64,000 bases of DNA, from positions 248,001-312,000 of the forward strand of contig JAURXZ010000001.1 in assembly GCA_030654175.1 (NCBI GenBank). The letters are read 5' to 3'. Source of the stretch: Bacteroidia bacterium. GTDB lineage: Bacteria; Bacteroidota; Bacteroidia; 2-12-FULL-35-15. Each line of letters starts with the position of its first letter. Positions within the stretch are counted from its first letter, which is position 1. The position numbers and the translations under genes are program-made. The notes below the pieces were generated by a model. It made no database searches. It was not told the origin of the DNA and saw only the letters and a program-made list of their open reading frames with translations. Below, one piece after another: positions 28,314 through 37,252 of the stretch.

Positions 28314-29730
28314 CAAAAAGGCTTTCACAACAGTTACAAAAAGTAGGATCCACGCTCCTCTAAATCACCTGTCCGGGCTTTTGATTTTGGTTTGCGCATT
28401 AGTTCTCCTTCCTTTCGGAGATGCTGGAAAAACCTTTGCCCAAGGGAAAGTGATTGATCGTGTTATTGCTGTAGTTGGTTCTAATACTGTTTTGCAGTCC
28501 GAACTTGAATCACAATACCAGCAAATGGTTTCATCACAGGAACTTGTAAATGAAAATTCTCATTGCAAGTTATTTGAAGAACTTTTGTATCAAAAACTAT
28601 TATTGGCACAGGCACAAAAAGACAGTTTAGTTGTTACGGATGCCCAGGTTGAACAGGAACTTGACAGACGTATTCAATATTATATTCAGCAATTTGGTTC
28701 CGAAGAACGTTTTATTGCTTTTTATGGTAAATCCGTTGAAGATTTTAAAATTGATCTAAAAGATAATGTCCGCGATCTATTGTTAGCACAACAAATGCAA
28801 AGTAAAATAACAGGTGATGTGAGTGTTACTCCTAATGATGTGAGAACGTATTACAAAAGTATTCCTGAAGATTCTATTCCCTTTATTAATGCTGAAGTAG
28901 AAGTGGGCCAGATTGTTAAAAAGCCACAAACTACTCCCGAAGCAAAGAAAGAAGCAAAACAAAAAATTGAAGATATCCGCCAACGTATCATGAAGGGTGA
29001 TAGTCAATTTCCTGCAATGGCTGCATTGTATTCCGAAGATCCCGGATCGGCAAGTAAGGGTGGTTTGTATGAACATATACAACGCGGGCAGTTTGTGCCT
29101 GAATGGGATGCCTGGGCCTTTAAACTTAAACCAAATGAGATCAGCGAAGTATTTGAAACCGTTTATGGCTATTTTATTATTCAGTTAATTGAACGCAGAG
29201 GCGATGAAGTAGATGCCCGCAGCTTGCTTATTGCCCCTAAAATAGAGCCGGGCGATCTGTTAAAAGCAAAACAATCTTTAGATACTATTTATACCAAAAT
29301 ATCTGCGGATACAATTTCCTTTTCTGAAGCAGCTGCAAAATATTCGGATGATGAAGAAAGTAAAAATAGTGGTGGTTTGATGGTAAATCCAATGAATGGA
29401 GCTACTCGTTTTCAAATGGATGAAATTGGCCAGATTGACCAAACAGTTGCATTTGCTATTGATAAATTGAAAGTAGGAGAATTCACTAAACCAATGCCAA
29501 TGACCTCTCGTGATGGTAAACAGGCATATCGCATTGTGTATTTAAAAACCAGGACATCACCACATCGTGCAAATTTAGCGGACGATTATCAAAAGATACA
29601 GGCAGTGGCTTTATCTAAGAAGCAGCAAGAAGCGATACAGACCTGGATCAAAAAGAAATCAGTTAATACCTTTGTTCGTATCAATGATGATTATAAAAAT
29701 TGTACGTTTAATAATAAGTGGGTAAACTAA
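28294..29730 (+). CDS. SurA-like periplasmic peptidyl-prolyl isomerase
   Basis: 478 residues from the ATG at 28294 (an in-frame ATG at 28255 lies further inside the upstream gene and is less likely). The signal peptide ends with KTFAQG at about residues 46-51. SurA_N domain: VIDRVIAVVGSNTVLQSELESQYQQM and QLLLAQAQKDSLVVTDAQVEQELD. Two parvulin domains follow: VGQIVKKP ... YSEDPGSASKGGLYEHIQRGQFVPEWDAWAF, and LLIAPKIEP ... YSDDEESKNSGGLMVNP. It should escort outer-membrane proteins through the periplasm. It is translationally coupled to the upstream lipoprotein. Confidence 0.88.
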   Translation: MINLKNNKKAFTTVTKSRIHAPLNHLSGLLILVCALVLLPFGDAGKTFAQGKVIDRVIAVVGSNTVLQSELESQYQQMVSSQELVNENSHCKLFEELLYQKLLLAQAQKDSLVVTDAQVEQELDRRIQYYIQQFGSEERFIAFYGKSVEDFKIDLKDNVRDLLLAQQMQSKITGDVSVTPNDVRTYYKSIPEDSIPFINAEVEVGQIVKKPQTTPEAKKEAKQKIEDIRQRIMKGDSQFPAMAALYSEDPGSASKGGLYEHIQRGQFVPEWDAWAFKLKPNEISEVFETVYGYFIIQLIERRGDEVDARSLLIAPKIEPGDLLKAKQSLDTIYTKISADTISFSEAAAKYSDDEESKNSGGLMVNPMNGATRFQMDEIGQIDQTVAFAIDKLKVGEFTKPMPMTSRDGKQAYRIVYLKTRTSPHRANLADDYQKIQAVALSKKQQEAIQTWIKKKSVNTFVRINDDYKNCTFNNKWVN

Positions 29731-29735
29731 TAAAT

Positions 29736-29835
29736 TAGAGAATTGGAGATGGAGAGAAATGGAGAGTTGAAAAATTACTAAATCTCCAGATCTTCAAATC
29801 TTCAAATCGAAAAATCACTAAATCTCCAATTGAAC
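29736..29835. repeat. Word array in the moxR leader
   Basis: A C-poor left arm (29736-29767, GGAGATGGAGAGAAATGGAG) and a G-poor right arm. AATTGGAGAT at 29741-29750 is perfectly complementary to 29822-29831. The right arm holds a near-perfect 19-nt direct repeat (29770-29788 and 29810-29828, one mismatch). It fills the whole gap between the SurA-like stop and the moxR ATG. Confidence 0.8.
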
Positions 29836-30798
29836 ATGTATAAAACAGATGTAGAAGCCGTAGATGCCTTTGTAGCTAAATATAAAGAGTTAAACGCTGA
29901 AATAGGTAAAGTAATTATTGGTCAGGATGAAGTTGTAAAAGATGTATTGATCTCAATTTTTAGCCGTGGACATTGTTTGCTTATTGGCGTTCCCGGATTA
30001 GCTAAAACATTGTTGGTGAATACTATTTCAGATACCTTAGGTCTTACATACAACCGCATTCAGTTCACTCCCGATCTGATGCCTTCTGATATTATCGGTT
30101 CCGAAATTTTAGGTGAGGACCGTCATTTTAAATTCATTAAAGGCCCTTTGTTCGCTAATATTATTTTGGCGGATGAGATAAACCGTACACCACCAAAAAC
30201 ACAAGCAGCTTTGCTTGAAGCCATGCAGGAGCGCAGCATTACAACAGGTGGGAAAAGATATGAATTGGGAAATCCATTTTTTGTATTGGCTACACAAAAC
30301 CCGATAGAGCAGGAGGGAACCTACCCGTTGCCGGAAGCACAGTTGGATCGTTTTATGTTTAACGTTTGGTTGGACTACCCAAAATTTGAGGATGAATTAT
30401 TAGTTGTGAAAAGTACTACATCTGATAATAGAGTTCAATTGAAAAAAATATTGAGTGCAGAGGAGATCATTTATTTTCAAAATTTAGTTCGCAGAATTCC
30501 GGTTACGGATAACGTATTGGAATACGCAGTAAAATTGGCTGCAAAAACTCGCCCTAATACAGAACATGCAGCCGGCATTGCAAACAACTATTTATCATGG
30601 GGAGCAGGACCAAGAGCTTCACAATTTTTGGTGATAGGTGCTAAATGCCATGCATTAATAAAAGGAAAGTATTCACCGGATATTGAAGATGTAAAAGCGG
30701 TAGCAGGAGCCATATTACGCCACCGTATTGTTCGTAATTATAAAGCAGAAGCAGAAGGCGTTAGCGTTGATAAAATTATTGAAGAGTTGATGAAGTAA
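29836..30798 (+). CDS. MoxR-family AAA+ ATPase
   Basis: 320 residues from the ATG at 29836; a TTG two codons earlier is the alternative. Walker A is GVPGLAKT (the usual MoxR form), Walker B is ILADEINRTPPKTQAALLEAMQE, with sensor 1 ATQNPIEQEGTYPLPEAQLDRF and the C-terminal lid domain with RPNTEHAAGIANNYLSWGAGPRAS. MoxR proteins act as chaperones that insert metals or remodel complexes, usually beside DUF58 and VWA genes; those are not adjacent here. It ends at a strong terminator. The VWA protein at 46539 is not in the same operon. Confidence 0.92.
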   Translation: MYKTDVEAVDAFVAKYKELNAEIGKVIIGQDEVVKDVLISIFSRGHCLLIGVPGLAKTLLVNTISDTLGLTYNRIQFTPDLMPSDIIGSEILGEDRHFKFIKGPLFANIILADEINRTPPKTQAALLEAMQERSITTGGKRYELGNPFFVLATQNPIEQEGTYPLPEAQLDRFMFNVWLDYPKFEDELLVVKSTTSDNRVQLKKILSAEEIIYFQNLVRRIPVTDNVLEYAVKLAAKTRPNTEHAAGIANNYLSWGAGPRASQFLVIGAKCHALIKGKYSPDIEDVKAVAGAILRHRIVRNYKAEAEGVSVDKIIEELMK

Positions 30799-30821
30799 AA
30801 TGCGTTTGCGTAAATTGTATT

Positions 30822-30860
30822 AATCCTGACAGGTTTTTAAACCAGTCAGGATTTTTTTTT
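30822..30860 (+). terminator. Rho-independent terminator after moxR
   Basis: 9-bp stem AATCCTGAC (30822-30830) and GTCAGGATT (30844-30852), 13-nt loop, followed by a run of eight or more T. Confidence 0.88.
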
Positions 30861-30906
30861 ATAAAGTTTAATGCTAATGACATAAAGCAATAGGAGAGGA
30901 GAAATT

Positions 30907-31305
30907 TTATTTTCCTGAAAGATATTTTTTCCAGGGTTTCCAGTAATAATCATTCCATCCAGACTTAACTCCTGCGCTATGTTTATCAGGAACATTTGCA
31001 TGAGTCATGTGTAAGATTACATCTTTTCCTTTAGGCTCAAGCAGAATGATAAATGTTGAATCAATATCTTCTTTATCCCAATCCTGTGCTTTCCAGCTCT
31101 GAACAATAAGTTTGTCTTTCACCAACTGAAGATTTTTCCCGTTAATATAGCCACCATGCGCTGAATATTTACTTCCTTCTTTTGCCGAAATTTTAGCAGC
31201 CGCACCGGTTACTAATGAATGTTTTTTAGCATCCATATATAGATCATAAAGAACCTTTGCGGTAGTAGCTTTAAACACTACTTTTTGAACAATTGTTTTT
31301 GGCAT
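30907..31305 (-). CDS. SRPBCC/START-like (AHSA1-type) domain protein
   Basis: 132 residues from the ATG at 31305. The frame stays open upstream to 31512, but that part is a translated copy of a stem-loop repeat (31415-31524), so the shorter start MPKTIVQKVVFKATTAK is chosen. SRPBCC pattern: KVVFKATTAKVLYDLYMDAKKHSLVTG, GGYINGKNLQLVKDKLIVQSWKAQDW, STFIILLEPKGKDVILHMTHANVP, WKKYLSGK. The fold forms a hydrophobic ligand pocket; Aha1-type members assist Hsp90, but most bacterial ones are uncharacterised. Cytosolic. Confidence 0.8.
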   Translation of the reverse strand: MPKTIVQKVVFKATTAKVLYDLYMDAKKHSLVTGAAAKISAKEGSKYSAHGGYINGKNLQLVKDKLIVQSWKAQDWDKEDIDSTFIILLEPKGKDVILHMTHANVPDKHSAGVKSGWNDYYWKPWKKYLSGK

Positions 31306-31414
31306 GTGGTTAGTTTTTTTGTTATTTGATTTAATTGTATGCTCCTCTATTGAAAAGCAACTGATATAAAATTCGATGCAAAGCTTAATGTTAGTGAGTC
31401 TTGCGCCAATTGTT

Positions 31415-31524
31415 TGCGTGAGGGATTGTAACGAAAATCCTTTCCAAATTTTTATTGGGAAAGATTGTAGCCATTCGACTCCGCTCAGGATAAAACTCCA
31501 AGCCAAACCCAAAGGGGCACGCCC
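31415..31524 (+). repeat. Stem-loop repeat element, copy 1 of 3
   Basis: It starts TGCGTGAGGGATTGTAACG and ends GGGGCACGCCC. The first hairpin is TTTCCAAAT / ATTGGGAAA (one G-U pair). Its right half differs from the other copies and contains the word CGACTCCGCTCAGGAT. It lies between the xdhB stop and the start of the SRPBCC gene. See 36618 and 41623 for the other copies, all in the same orientation. Confidence 0.75.
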
Positions 31525-31538
31525 TGACAGTCTATTAA

Positions 31539-33863
31539 CTATCTAGGCATAATTTTCATCCTTTTTTTCAAATCCTCAATACTTAATAAAATTACTTCAT
31601 TGGTTGCTGGCAATCTGAATTGAGGTTCAAGTTCATGATCAGCAACAGCAGAAACAGCATCTTTAATAGCAAGCCATGTGGCACAGGCAAGCATAAAAGG
31701 TGGTTCAGCAACCGCTTTACTTTTACGTATTGCATTTGGATTAGGAGCGCTTTGTAATAATTCTGTTCTGAAATCGCTTGGAATGTCTTGTACAGAAGGG
31801 ATCTTGTAGGTATCAGGAGAATGATTGAGCAAATGGCCTTTATCATTCCATTTTACTTCTTCGGTGGTACACCAGCCAACTCCTTGTATATAACCACCTT
31901 CCACCTGTCCAACATCAATTCCGTGATTGATGGAATCTCCAACATCATGCAAAATATCGGTTCTTAAATTTTTATGAAATCCTGTTAATGTATCCACAAT
32001 TACTTCGCTTACACACATTCCAAAAGCAAAATAATTAAAGGGTTTTCCCCATCCGGTAACTTTGTCCCAACCTATGTTTGGAGTTCGGTAAAAACCGGTT
32101 GCACTTAAACTTACCTGGTTAAAATGAATCAGCGGCATAGCATCAGCAAAAGGCATTTTGTGATAAGGCAAAACCTTATCAGAAATATAATCGTTCTCAA
32201 AAATAATGTTTTCAGGTAAGGATTGTTTTTCAGGCCGTTGCTTTGAAAATTCAACCGCCATTACTTCTGCAATACGGACCTTAAGTATATCAATAGCATT
32301 TTTAACAGCCATGCCATTCAGGTCAGTTCCTGCAGAAGCAGCAGTAGCAGATGTGTTTGGAACCTTTGAAGTATTGGTTGCGTTTACTTTTATTTTATCT
32401 ACGCTCACACCCAGCTCCGCTGCAGCGATCTGCATTATTTTTGTATTCAATCCCTGGCCCATTTCAGTACCACCATGATTCACCAGTACAGTCCCGTCTT
32501 TATAAATATTTACAAGTGCGCCTGCCTGGTTAAGAAAAGAAGTAGTGAAGGAGATACCAAATTTAACCGGTGTTAATGCAATTCCTTTTTTATAAAACTC
32601 ATTGGAAGCATTAAATTCATTAACAGCTTTTCTTCTTAGTTGATATTCCGAAGAAGCTATCAATTGGTCGTACATTATATGTAAACGGTTCAATTCAACT
32701 GTTTGGCCGTAGTGTGTTATATTATCGGTATCAATTCCATAAAAATTACGCTTCCGTATATCAGCCGCATCTTTCTTTAGGAAACGAGCCATCCGATCGA
32801 TCACTGCCTCCATAGCAGCCATACCCTGAGGTCCGCCAAAGCCCCTGAAAGCAGTATTAGAAGGGTGGTTTGTTTTATAGGCTTTGCCGGTTACATGCAT
32901 ATTGGGAATGTAATAACTACCATCAGCATGCAGCATAGCTCTTTCCAGGATAGCCAGACTTAAATCTGTAGCACAACCGCCATCGGCATTCTGTTCGAAT
33001 TTGATGGCCGAAATTTTTCCATCATTATCAAAACCAACTTCATAGCGGATAAGATAAGGATGCCTCTTACCGGTGATGATCTGATCATCATCCCTGAAAA
33101 GATGAATTTTTACCGGACGTTTGGTGGCATTACAAAGTAAAGCCGACCATGCAGCAACCCAATTGCCCTGTGTTTCTTTACCACCAAATGCTCCACCCAT
33201 TCTGCGTGTTTCCACTACCACTTCGTTTTTTGCGATACCGAGTACTTCCGCAATAATAGCTTGTGTTTCAGAGGGGTGTTGCGTGGAGCTGTATGCCGTT
33301 ATTTCCTGATCTTCGCCTGGTACGCAGAGGCAGGATTGGGTTTCTAAATACCAATGTTCTTGTGCACCCGTTTCGAGTTCGCCTTTTAAAACGTGTATGG
33401 CAGTTTTCAACGCTGCATCAGCATCCCCACGTTTCATAGTGCGTGCAGGACCTAATAGTGAATTTTTTTCTATTGCAGTTCTGATATCTAAAATAGCTTC
33501 TAAGGGTTCGTATTCAATAACTATTAATTTTTCAGCAGCAATTGCAATTTCATTTGTTTCAGCAGCAATAAGCACAATGGCTTGCCCTACACATAGCACT
33601 TCATCAATCGCCAAACAAACCTCATCATGAACAACAGGGCCCATTTGGTTCATACCCGGTATGTCCTTATAACAAAGCACCGCATGGACACCTTTCAGTT
33701 TTTTTGCTGATGACAGATCAAGTGATTTTATTTTAGCATGAGCATGTGAACTATAAACCACCCTTCCAATAAGGAGTTGAGAGTTTATTTGCATATCATC
33801 AATATACACGGATTCACCGCTTACGTGTTTAATAGCACTATCGTGAGGAATGGAGTTGCTCAT
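31539..33863 (-). CDS. xdhB: Xanthine dehydrogenase, molybdopterin-binding subunit
   Basis: 774 residues. Oxidises hypoxanthine or xanthine at the molybdenum centre. The N-terminal a/b-hammerhead domain (HVSGESVYIDDM, about 8-120) is followed by the molybdopterin-binding domains: METRRMGGAFGGKE (about 215-230, first Moco loop), NHPSNTAFRGFGGPQGMAAME (about 325-345, includes the substrate Arg region), GGTEMGQGLNTKIMQIAA, and KAVAEPPFMLA with the catalytic Glu (about 730-737). All the diagnostic loops of the xanthine oxidase family are present, so it should be active once Moco is inserted. It pairs with XdhA encoded upstream. No xdhC-type Moco insertion gene is seen nearby. Confidence 0.93.
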   Translation of the reverse strand: MSNSIPHDSAIKHVSGESVYIDDMQINSQLLIGRVVYSSHAHAKIKSLDLSSAKKLKGVHAVLCYKDIPGMNQMGPVVHDEVCLAIDEVLCVGQAIVLIAAETNEIAIAAEKLIVIEYEPLEAILDIRTAIEKNSLLGPARTMKRGDADAALKTAIHVLKGELETGAQEHWYLETQSCLCVPGEDQEITAYSSTQHPSETQAIIAEVLGIAKNEVVVETRRMGGAFGGKETQGNWVAAWSALLCNATKRPVKIHLFRDDDQIITGKRHPYLIRYEVGFDNDGKISAIKFEQNADGGCATDLSLAILERAMLHADGSYYIPNMHVTGKAYKTNHPSNTAFRGFGGPQGMAAMEAVIDRMARFLKKDAADIRKRNFYGIDTDNITHYGQTVELNRLHIMYDQLIASSEYQLRRKAVNEFNASNEFYKKGIALTPVKFGISFTTSFLNQAGALVNIYKDGTVLVNHGGTEMGQGLNTKIMQIAAAELGVSVDKIKVNATNTSKVPNTSATAASAGTDLNGMAVKNAIDILKVRIAEVMAVEFSKQRPEKQSLPENIIFENDYISDKVLPYHKMPFADAMPLIHFNQVSLSATGFYRTPNIGWDKVTGWGKPFNYFAFGMCVSEVIVDTLTGFHKNLRTDILHDVGDSINHGIDVGQVEGGYIQGVGWCTTEEVKWNDKGHLLNHSPDTYKIPSVQDIPSDFRTELLQSAPNPNAIRKSKAVAEPPFMLACATWLAIKDAVSAVADHELEPQFRLPATNEVILLSIEDLKKRMKIMPR

Positions 33864-33865
33864 GG

Positions 33866-34060
33866 TTACGAATTACGAATCATTACGAATTTATGAAACT
33901 GTGTTTGTTGAAAACGATTACATCGATTACTAAAATGATTGCACCGATGTTATTATATTGTTCAATTGCCTACTGTAAAATTGTTAAATTGTCTAATTGC
34001 CTAAGAAAAATTATCTATCTCTAAATCATCTGTCTCTGAATTGTCTATCTTCAAATTGTG
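33866..34060. repeat. Mixed word arrays at the xdhA-xdhB junction
   Basis: Three word families follow each other: TTACGAAT repeated at 33866-33891, GATTAC/GATTGC words at about 33915-33950, and AATTGCCTA plus AATTGT[CT]TA words at about 33963-34060. The last set runs into the 3' end of xdhA, where it encodes the tail IDNSETDDLEIDNF. Confidence 0.65.
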
Positions 34061-35503
34061 TATTGGATCCGTCTCACTCCAGAATTTTAACAATAAATTC
34101 TTTGCTGCAATTGTTCTGAACTCGGCACCTGATCTGGCATCCGAAATAGGGGTAAACTCATCAGCGATCAATTCCATTGCCTGTTCAACAGTACTTCTTA
34201 CCCACAATTTCCCGGCTAAATATTCCTCTGCTTTTGTTGCTCGTTTAGTAATGGCGGCCATTCCACCGTATGCAAGAGTTATCGTCTCTACAATATTATC
34301 ATCCAATGTTATGCTAAAACCTGCACTAACAGTAGAAATATCAAGATCTTTCCGTTTTGATACTTTATAGAATTTTACAATTGTTTTTGGAGAAGGTCTT
34401 GGAATGATAATGGTAGTGATGATCTCATTAGGTTGGCGTTCTGTTTTACGATAACCAAGAATGTAATTATTCATATTAATTCTGCGTTCTCCATCAATGC
34501 TCTGTAATTTTATTTCTGCATTGTATGCCATCAGAGTGGGCAGTGTATCTCCAATAGGTGAACCTGATCCTACATTTCCACCCAATGTTGCAAGTGATCT
34601 GATTTGTCGGGAACCAAATACAGCCAGTGTTTCATATAAAGCAGGAAGTTCATTTTTAGCGATCTTTTTTACTTCTTCCAGGTTCATTCCTGAACCGAAT
34701 TTTATCAGGTAATCAGTTTTAACACATTTTTTTAATTCGTCAATGCAGGAAAGATCAATAATTTCTTCAAGCAATTCATGACGTTTGGTAACCCGCAACG
34801 CAACATCAGTCGCCCCATTTATTAAAACAGAATTTTGCATTTTATTCCTTAATTCCAATGCTTCTTGTTTCGTTTTTGGCTGATAGTATTTTTGTTCAGA
34901 TGTATTTATCTCAATTGAATGGCTTTGACCTTTAATTTGAAGAAGCAACTCTATTACCTGTTTTTCATTTGTAGTAAATTGATCTGTACTCTTTTGAGCA
35001 CACGCTTTTGCTGCCGCTTCAATAATAGGTTTGTAACCGGTGCAACGACATAGATTACCTGTTAATGAATCTTCAATACTTTCTTTGGTTGGTTCATTTT
35101 CGTTTTTATAAAGCGAAAATAATGACATGATAATGCCGGGGGTACAATAGCCACATTGACTTCCGTTACATTCTACCATTGCTTTTTGAACAGGATGCAA
35201 TACTTTTTCAGTACCGTTGTTCTGTGATAAATTTTCAACAGTTATCAGTTGCTTTCCTTGAAGCATTGGTAAAAACACAAGACAGGAGTCCCAGGCTTTA
35301 TAGCTTATCTTATTGTCAGGGTTTAATTCAGCAATTACCACAGTGCATGCACCGCAATCACCTTCGGCACAACCTTCTTTAACCCCTTTGTGAATGGGAC
35401 TGCTGCGTAAATAATTCAGTACAGTAGTTGTAGGCTTGAATTGATCATTAAAATCAAGGGTTTGTATTTTTCCGTCTAATACAAAAGAGATGTTTTGTTG
35501 CAT
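34001..35503 (-). CDS. xdhA: Xanthine dehydrogenase, [2Fe-2S]/FAD small subunit
   Basis: 500 residues. The N-terminal plant-type ferredoxin domain carries CAEGDCGACTV (first cluster, about 45-55); the second [2Fe-2S] domain has CGYCTPGIIMS (about 117-127) and GNLCRCTGY (about 149-157). The FAD domain (about 200-400) has LINGATDVALR and SLATLGGNVGSGSPIGDTLPTL, the isoalloxazine and diphosphate loops, followed by the CO-dehydrogenase flavoprotein C-terminal domain. Electrons pass from XdhB through the clusters to FAD and NAD+. The gap to xdhB is 137 bp. The last ~20 residues (DNSETDDLEIDNFS) are made of repeated words continuing from the junction array and look like a recent extension. Confidence 0.93.
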   Translation of the reverse strand: MQQNISFVLDGKIQTLDFNDQFKPTTTVLNYLRSSPIHKGVKEGCAEGDCGACTVVIAELNPDNKISYKAWDSCLVFLPMLQGKQLITVENLSQNNGTEKVLHPVQKAMVECNGSQCGYCTPGIIMSLFSLYKNENEPTKESIEDSLTGNLCRCTGYKPIIEAAAKACAQKSTDQFTTNEKQVIELLLQIKGQSHSIEINTSEQKYYQPKTKQEALELRNKMQNSVLINGATDVALRVTKRHELLEEIIDLSCIDELKKCVKTDYLIKFGSGMNLEEVKKIAKNELPALYETLAVFGSRQIRSLATLGGNVGSGSPIGDTLPTLMAYNAEIKLQSIDGERRINMNNYILGYRKTERQPNEIITTIIIPRPSPKTIVKFYKVSKRKDLDISTVSAGFSITLDDNIVETITLAYGGMAAITKRATKAEEYLAGKLWVRSTVEQAMELIADEFTPISDARSGAEFRTIAAKNLLLKFWSETDPIHNLKIDNSETDDLEIDNFS

Positions 35504-35874
35504 AGAAAATCAAGGGCTTAATTATTTTAATAATCCAATCAAGCTTGAAAATTAATAAAAAATCTGTATTGTTCCTGATAAATAAACAGGATGTAGAACA
35601 AATATCCCTTTTTGCGCAAAACAGGTTTTATTTTAATCGAAACCATGATTGAAAGAATAATTGGGAACCTAAAAAAACATCCACAATGTTGGGCATTACG
35701 TGTTGTTTGATTTAATTAACGTTTAATGGCTATTTCCGGATTTCTTATTGCTTAATATAAGGTTCTTCGGCACAAAATTTGCACCATTACAGTATTGAAT
35801 ATATTTCGCTAAAAATTCCGTAAAATCTTTTTCAAAATATAAATTTTTTATTCTATTAATTAAACACGTTACTA
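35504..35874. other. Divergent intergenic region xdhA / START-domain gene
   Basis: 371 bp. Besides the sigma-54-like promoter at 35768-35783, I see no repeat array or hairpin with T-run. An xdhA promoter facing left must lie here, but no clear CAAAnnTA box was found close to the start. Confidence 0.45.
35768..35783 (+). promoter_or_regulatory. Sigma-54-like -24/-12 promoter
   Basis: CGGCACAAAATTTGCA fits GGCAC-N5-TTGC-A with the exact GG to GC spacing of RpoN promoters, 92 bp before the START-domain gene. No enhancer-binding-protein site was identified. Confidence 0.5.
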
Positions 35875-36558
35875 ATGTTATTTAAAAAAAATATCGCTTT
35901 AATTTTACTCTTTGTCTTTTATTTGGGCGCAACTTCATTTTCTACCGCGAGTGGTGATTGGCAACTAAAAAAAGATGAAAAAGGCGTTGCCATTTATACA
36001 CGAAATTCTGAAAATTCGGCCTTTAAAGAATTAAAAGCTGTTGCCTATCTCAAAACTTCAATTTCAAGTATTGTGGGGCTTCTATATGATTTTGAAAAGT
36101 ATCCCGAATGGGTATATAAATGTGGTGCATCAGGCACACTTAAAACCATAAGTGAAAAAGAATTGATCCACTATCAAACTGTAATAGCACCTTGGCCTAT
36201 CAGTAATCGTGATTTTATTGTAAATATAAAAATAGGACAGGATGAACTAACAAAAGTAGTTTCCATTAAATCGTATGCTACCGGAACTTATATCCCTGTT
36301 TCCCCTGATTATGTTCGAATCATGAATTTTAATGCATCCTGGACACTCACACCACAAAAAGACGGAACGGTTGAAATTGTATATCAATTGTTAGTTGATC
36401 CGGCAGGGGCTGTTCCCGCATGGGCTGTAAATATGGCAATAGTTGACGGACCATTTGAAACCATGAATAAAATAAAAGAAAGGGTATTCAAAGAAGAGTA
36501 TCAAAAAGCGAAAATTTCTTTTATTAAAGAGCCCAATAAAATTTTAAGTAAAAATTGA
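35875..36558 (+). CDS. Exported START-domain protein
   Basis: 227 residues. The signal peptide (1-26, LLFVFYLGATSFSTASG) is followed by a START/SRPBCC domain: WQLKKDEKGVAIYTRNSENSAFKELKAVAYLKTS, LLYDFEKYPEWVYKCGASG, PWPISNRDFIVNIKIG, VDPAGAVPAWAVNMAIVDGPFETMNKIKE. Such proteins bind lipids or other hydrophobic ligands; here it would do so in the periplasm. A sigma-54-like promoter precedes it. It converges with the DUF4258 gene, with a stem-loop repeat in the gap. Confidence 0.85.
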   Translation: MLFKKNIALILLFVFYLGATSFSTASGDWQLKKDEKGVAIYTRNSENSAFKELKAVAYLKTSISSIVGLLYDFEKYPEWVYKCGASGTLKTISEKELIHYQTVIAPWPISNRDFIVNIKIGQDELTKVVSIKSYATGTYIPVSPDYVRIMNFNASWTLTPQKDGTVEIVYQLLVDPAGAVPAWAVNMAIVDGPFETMNKIKERVFKEEYQKAKISFIKEPNKILSKN

Positions 36559-36617
36559 ACTTGATGAGGTTCTTCGTAATTTTATTAATTCAGGTTTGCT
36601 ATTTTATTTGGTGACGC

Positions 36618-36709
36618 TGCGTTAGGGATTGCAACGTAAATCCTTTTCTGTTTAGAAAAGATTGAAGTGGAAAGCCCGGCCCTTTCTTCTTTAAGAAAGG
36701 GAAACGCCC
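36618..36709 (+). repeat. Stem-loop repeat element, copy 2 of 3
   Basis: It starts TGCGTTAGGGATTGCAACG and ends AAACGCCC. The first hairpin is TTTTCT / AGAAAA, the second CCCTTTCTT / AAGAAAGGG. It lies between the convergent START-domain and DUF4258 genes. Confidence 0.8.
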
Positions 36710-36739
36710 AAGTAGTGAAAAGCTTTAAAGGAATTATTT

Positions 36740-37174
36740 TTAAGGACAATCACACGAATCATTTTCCATTTTCAGATCAATTGCGGTAACAACTCTTGAA
36801 ATGGTATCACAATCTGCAATTACAATACGAAGTTTTTTACCGGAAGTGGTAGTACCTTCTATGGCATAAGAAGGACAAGGTTTATCATGTACCTGACTTT
36901 TATCGTAATTCACTTTTCCTTTACCAAGTGATTCACCTTTACCTAACAATTCTCTTATTTCAGATTCGGTGATCTGTCTGCATTCCATTCTGCAAGCAGC
37001 ATGTTTGCTATACTCCAATTTTTGCCAGCCAAGTTCTTCTAATTTAGCCGAACCGGGCATCTGGCAGCCTTTTCCTTTATATACGAAACTTACAATAAGC
37101 ACTCCCAGCAATAAACCGAAACCGTATAATTTTAAGCGCCTGATTAAATCAGAATGTTTTCCTTGAATGGCCAT
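36740..37174 (-). CDS. Membrane-anchored DUF4258-domain protein
   Basis: 144 residues. One membrane span near the N-terminus (about 15-30, YGFGLLLGVLIVSFVY) then a DUF4258 domain: KLEYSKHAACRMECRQITESEIRELL, with the family motif H-[AS]-x-x-R-x-x-x-R-x-I. DUF4258 is related to RelE-type toxin folds, but the membrane anchor and Cys pairs (CRMEC, CDCP at the end) argue for an envelope role here. No antitoxin partner is adjacent. The end is convergent to the START-domain gene. Confidence 0.72.
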   Translation of the reverse strand: MAIQGKHSDLIRRLKLYGFGLLLGVLIVSFVYKGKGCQMPGSAKLEELGWQKLEYSKHAACRMECRQITESEIRELLGKGESLGKGKVNYDKSQVHDKPCPSYAIEGTTTSGKKLRIVIADCDTISRVVTAIDLKMENDSCDCP

Positions 37175-37178
37175 GAGA

Positions 37179-37251
37179 GATGTAATATTTAATATTTAAT
37201 ATTTTTTAAAATGAGACGTAATATTACCTATTACATTTAAAATATTACATC
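37179..37251. repeat. AT-rich word-array inverted repeat between DUF4258 and ald genes
   Basis: A perfect 12-bp inverted repeat: GATGTAATATTT (37179-37190) and AAATATTACATC (37240-37251). TAATATT words recur between the arms. It fills the 78-bp gap and ends next to the ald stop codon. Confidence 0.75.
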
Positions 37252-37252
37252 A

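Noticed and set aside
31306..31512. 69-residue N-terminal extension of the SRPBCC protein
   Set aside because: It is the translation of a stem-loop repeat element (copy 1 of 3) and AT-rich leader; the family start MPKTIVQK fits the ATG at 31305.
36740..37174. Toxin of a toxin-antitoxin pair (DUF4258 is RelE-like)
   Set aside because: There is a membrane anchor and no adjacent small antitoxin gene.
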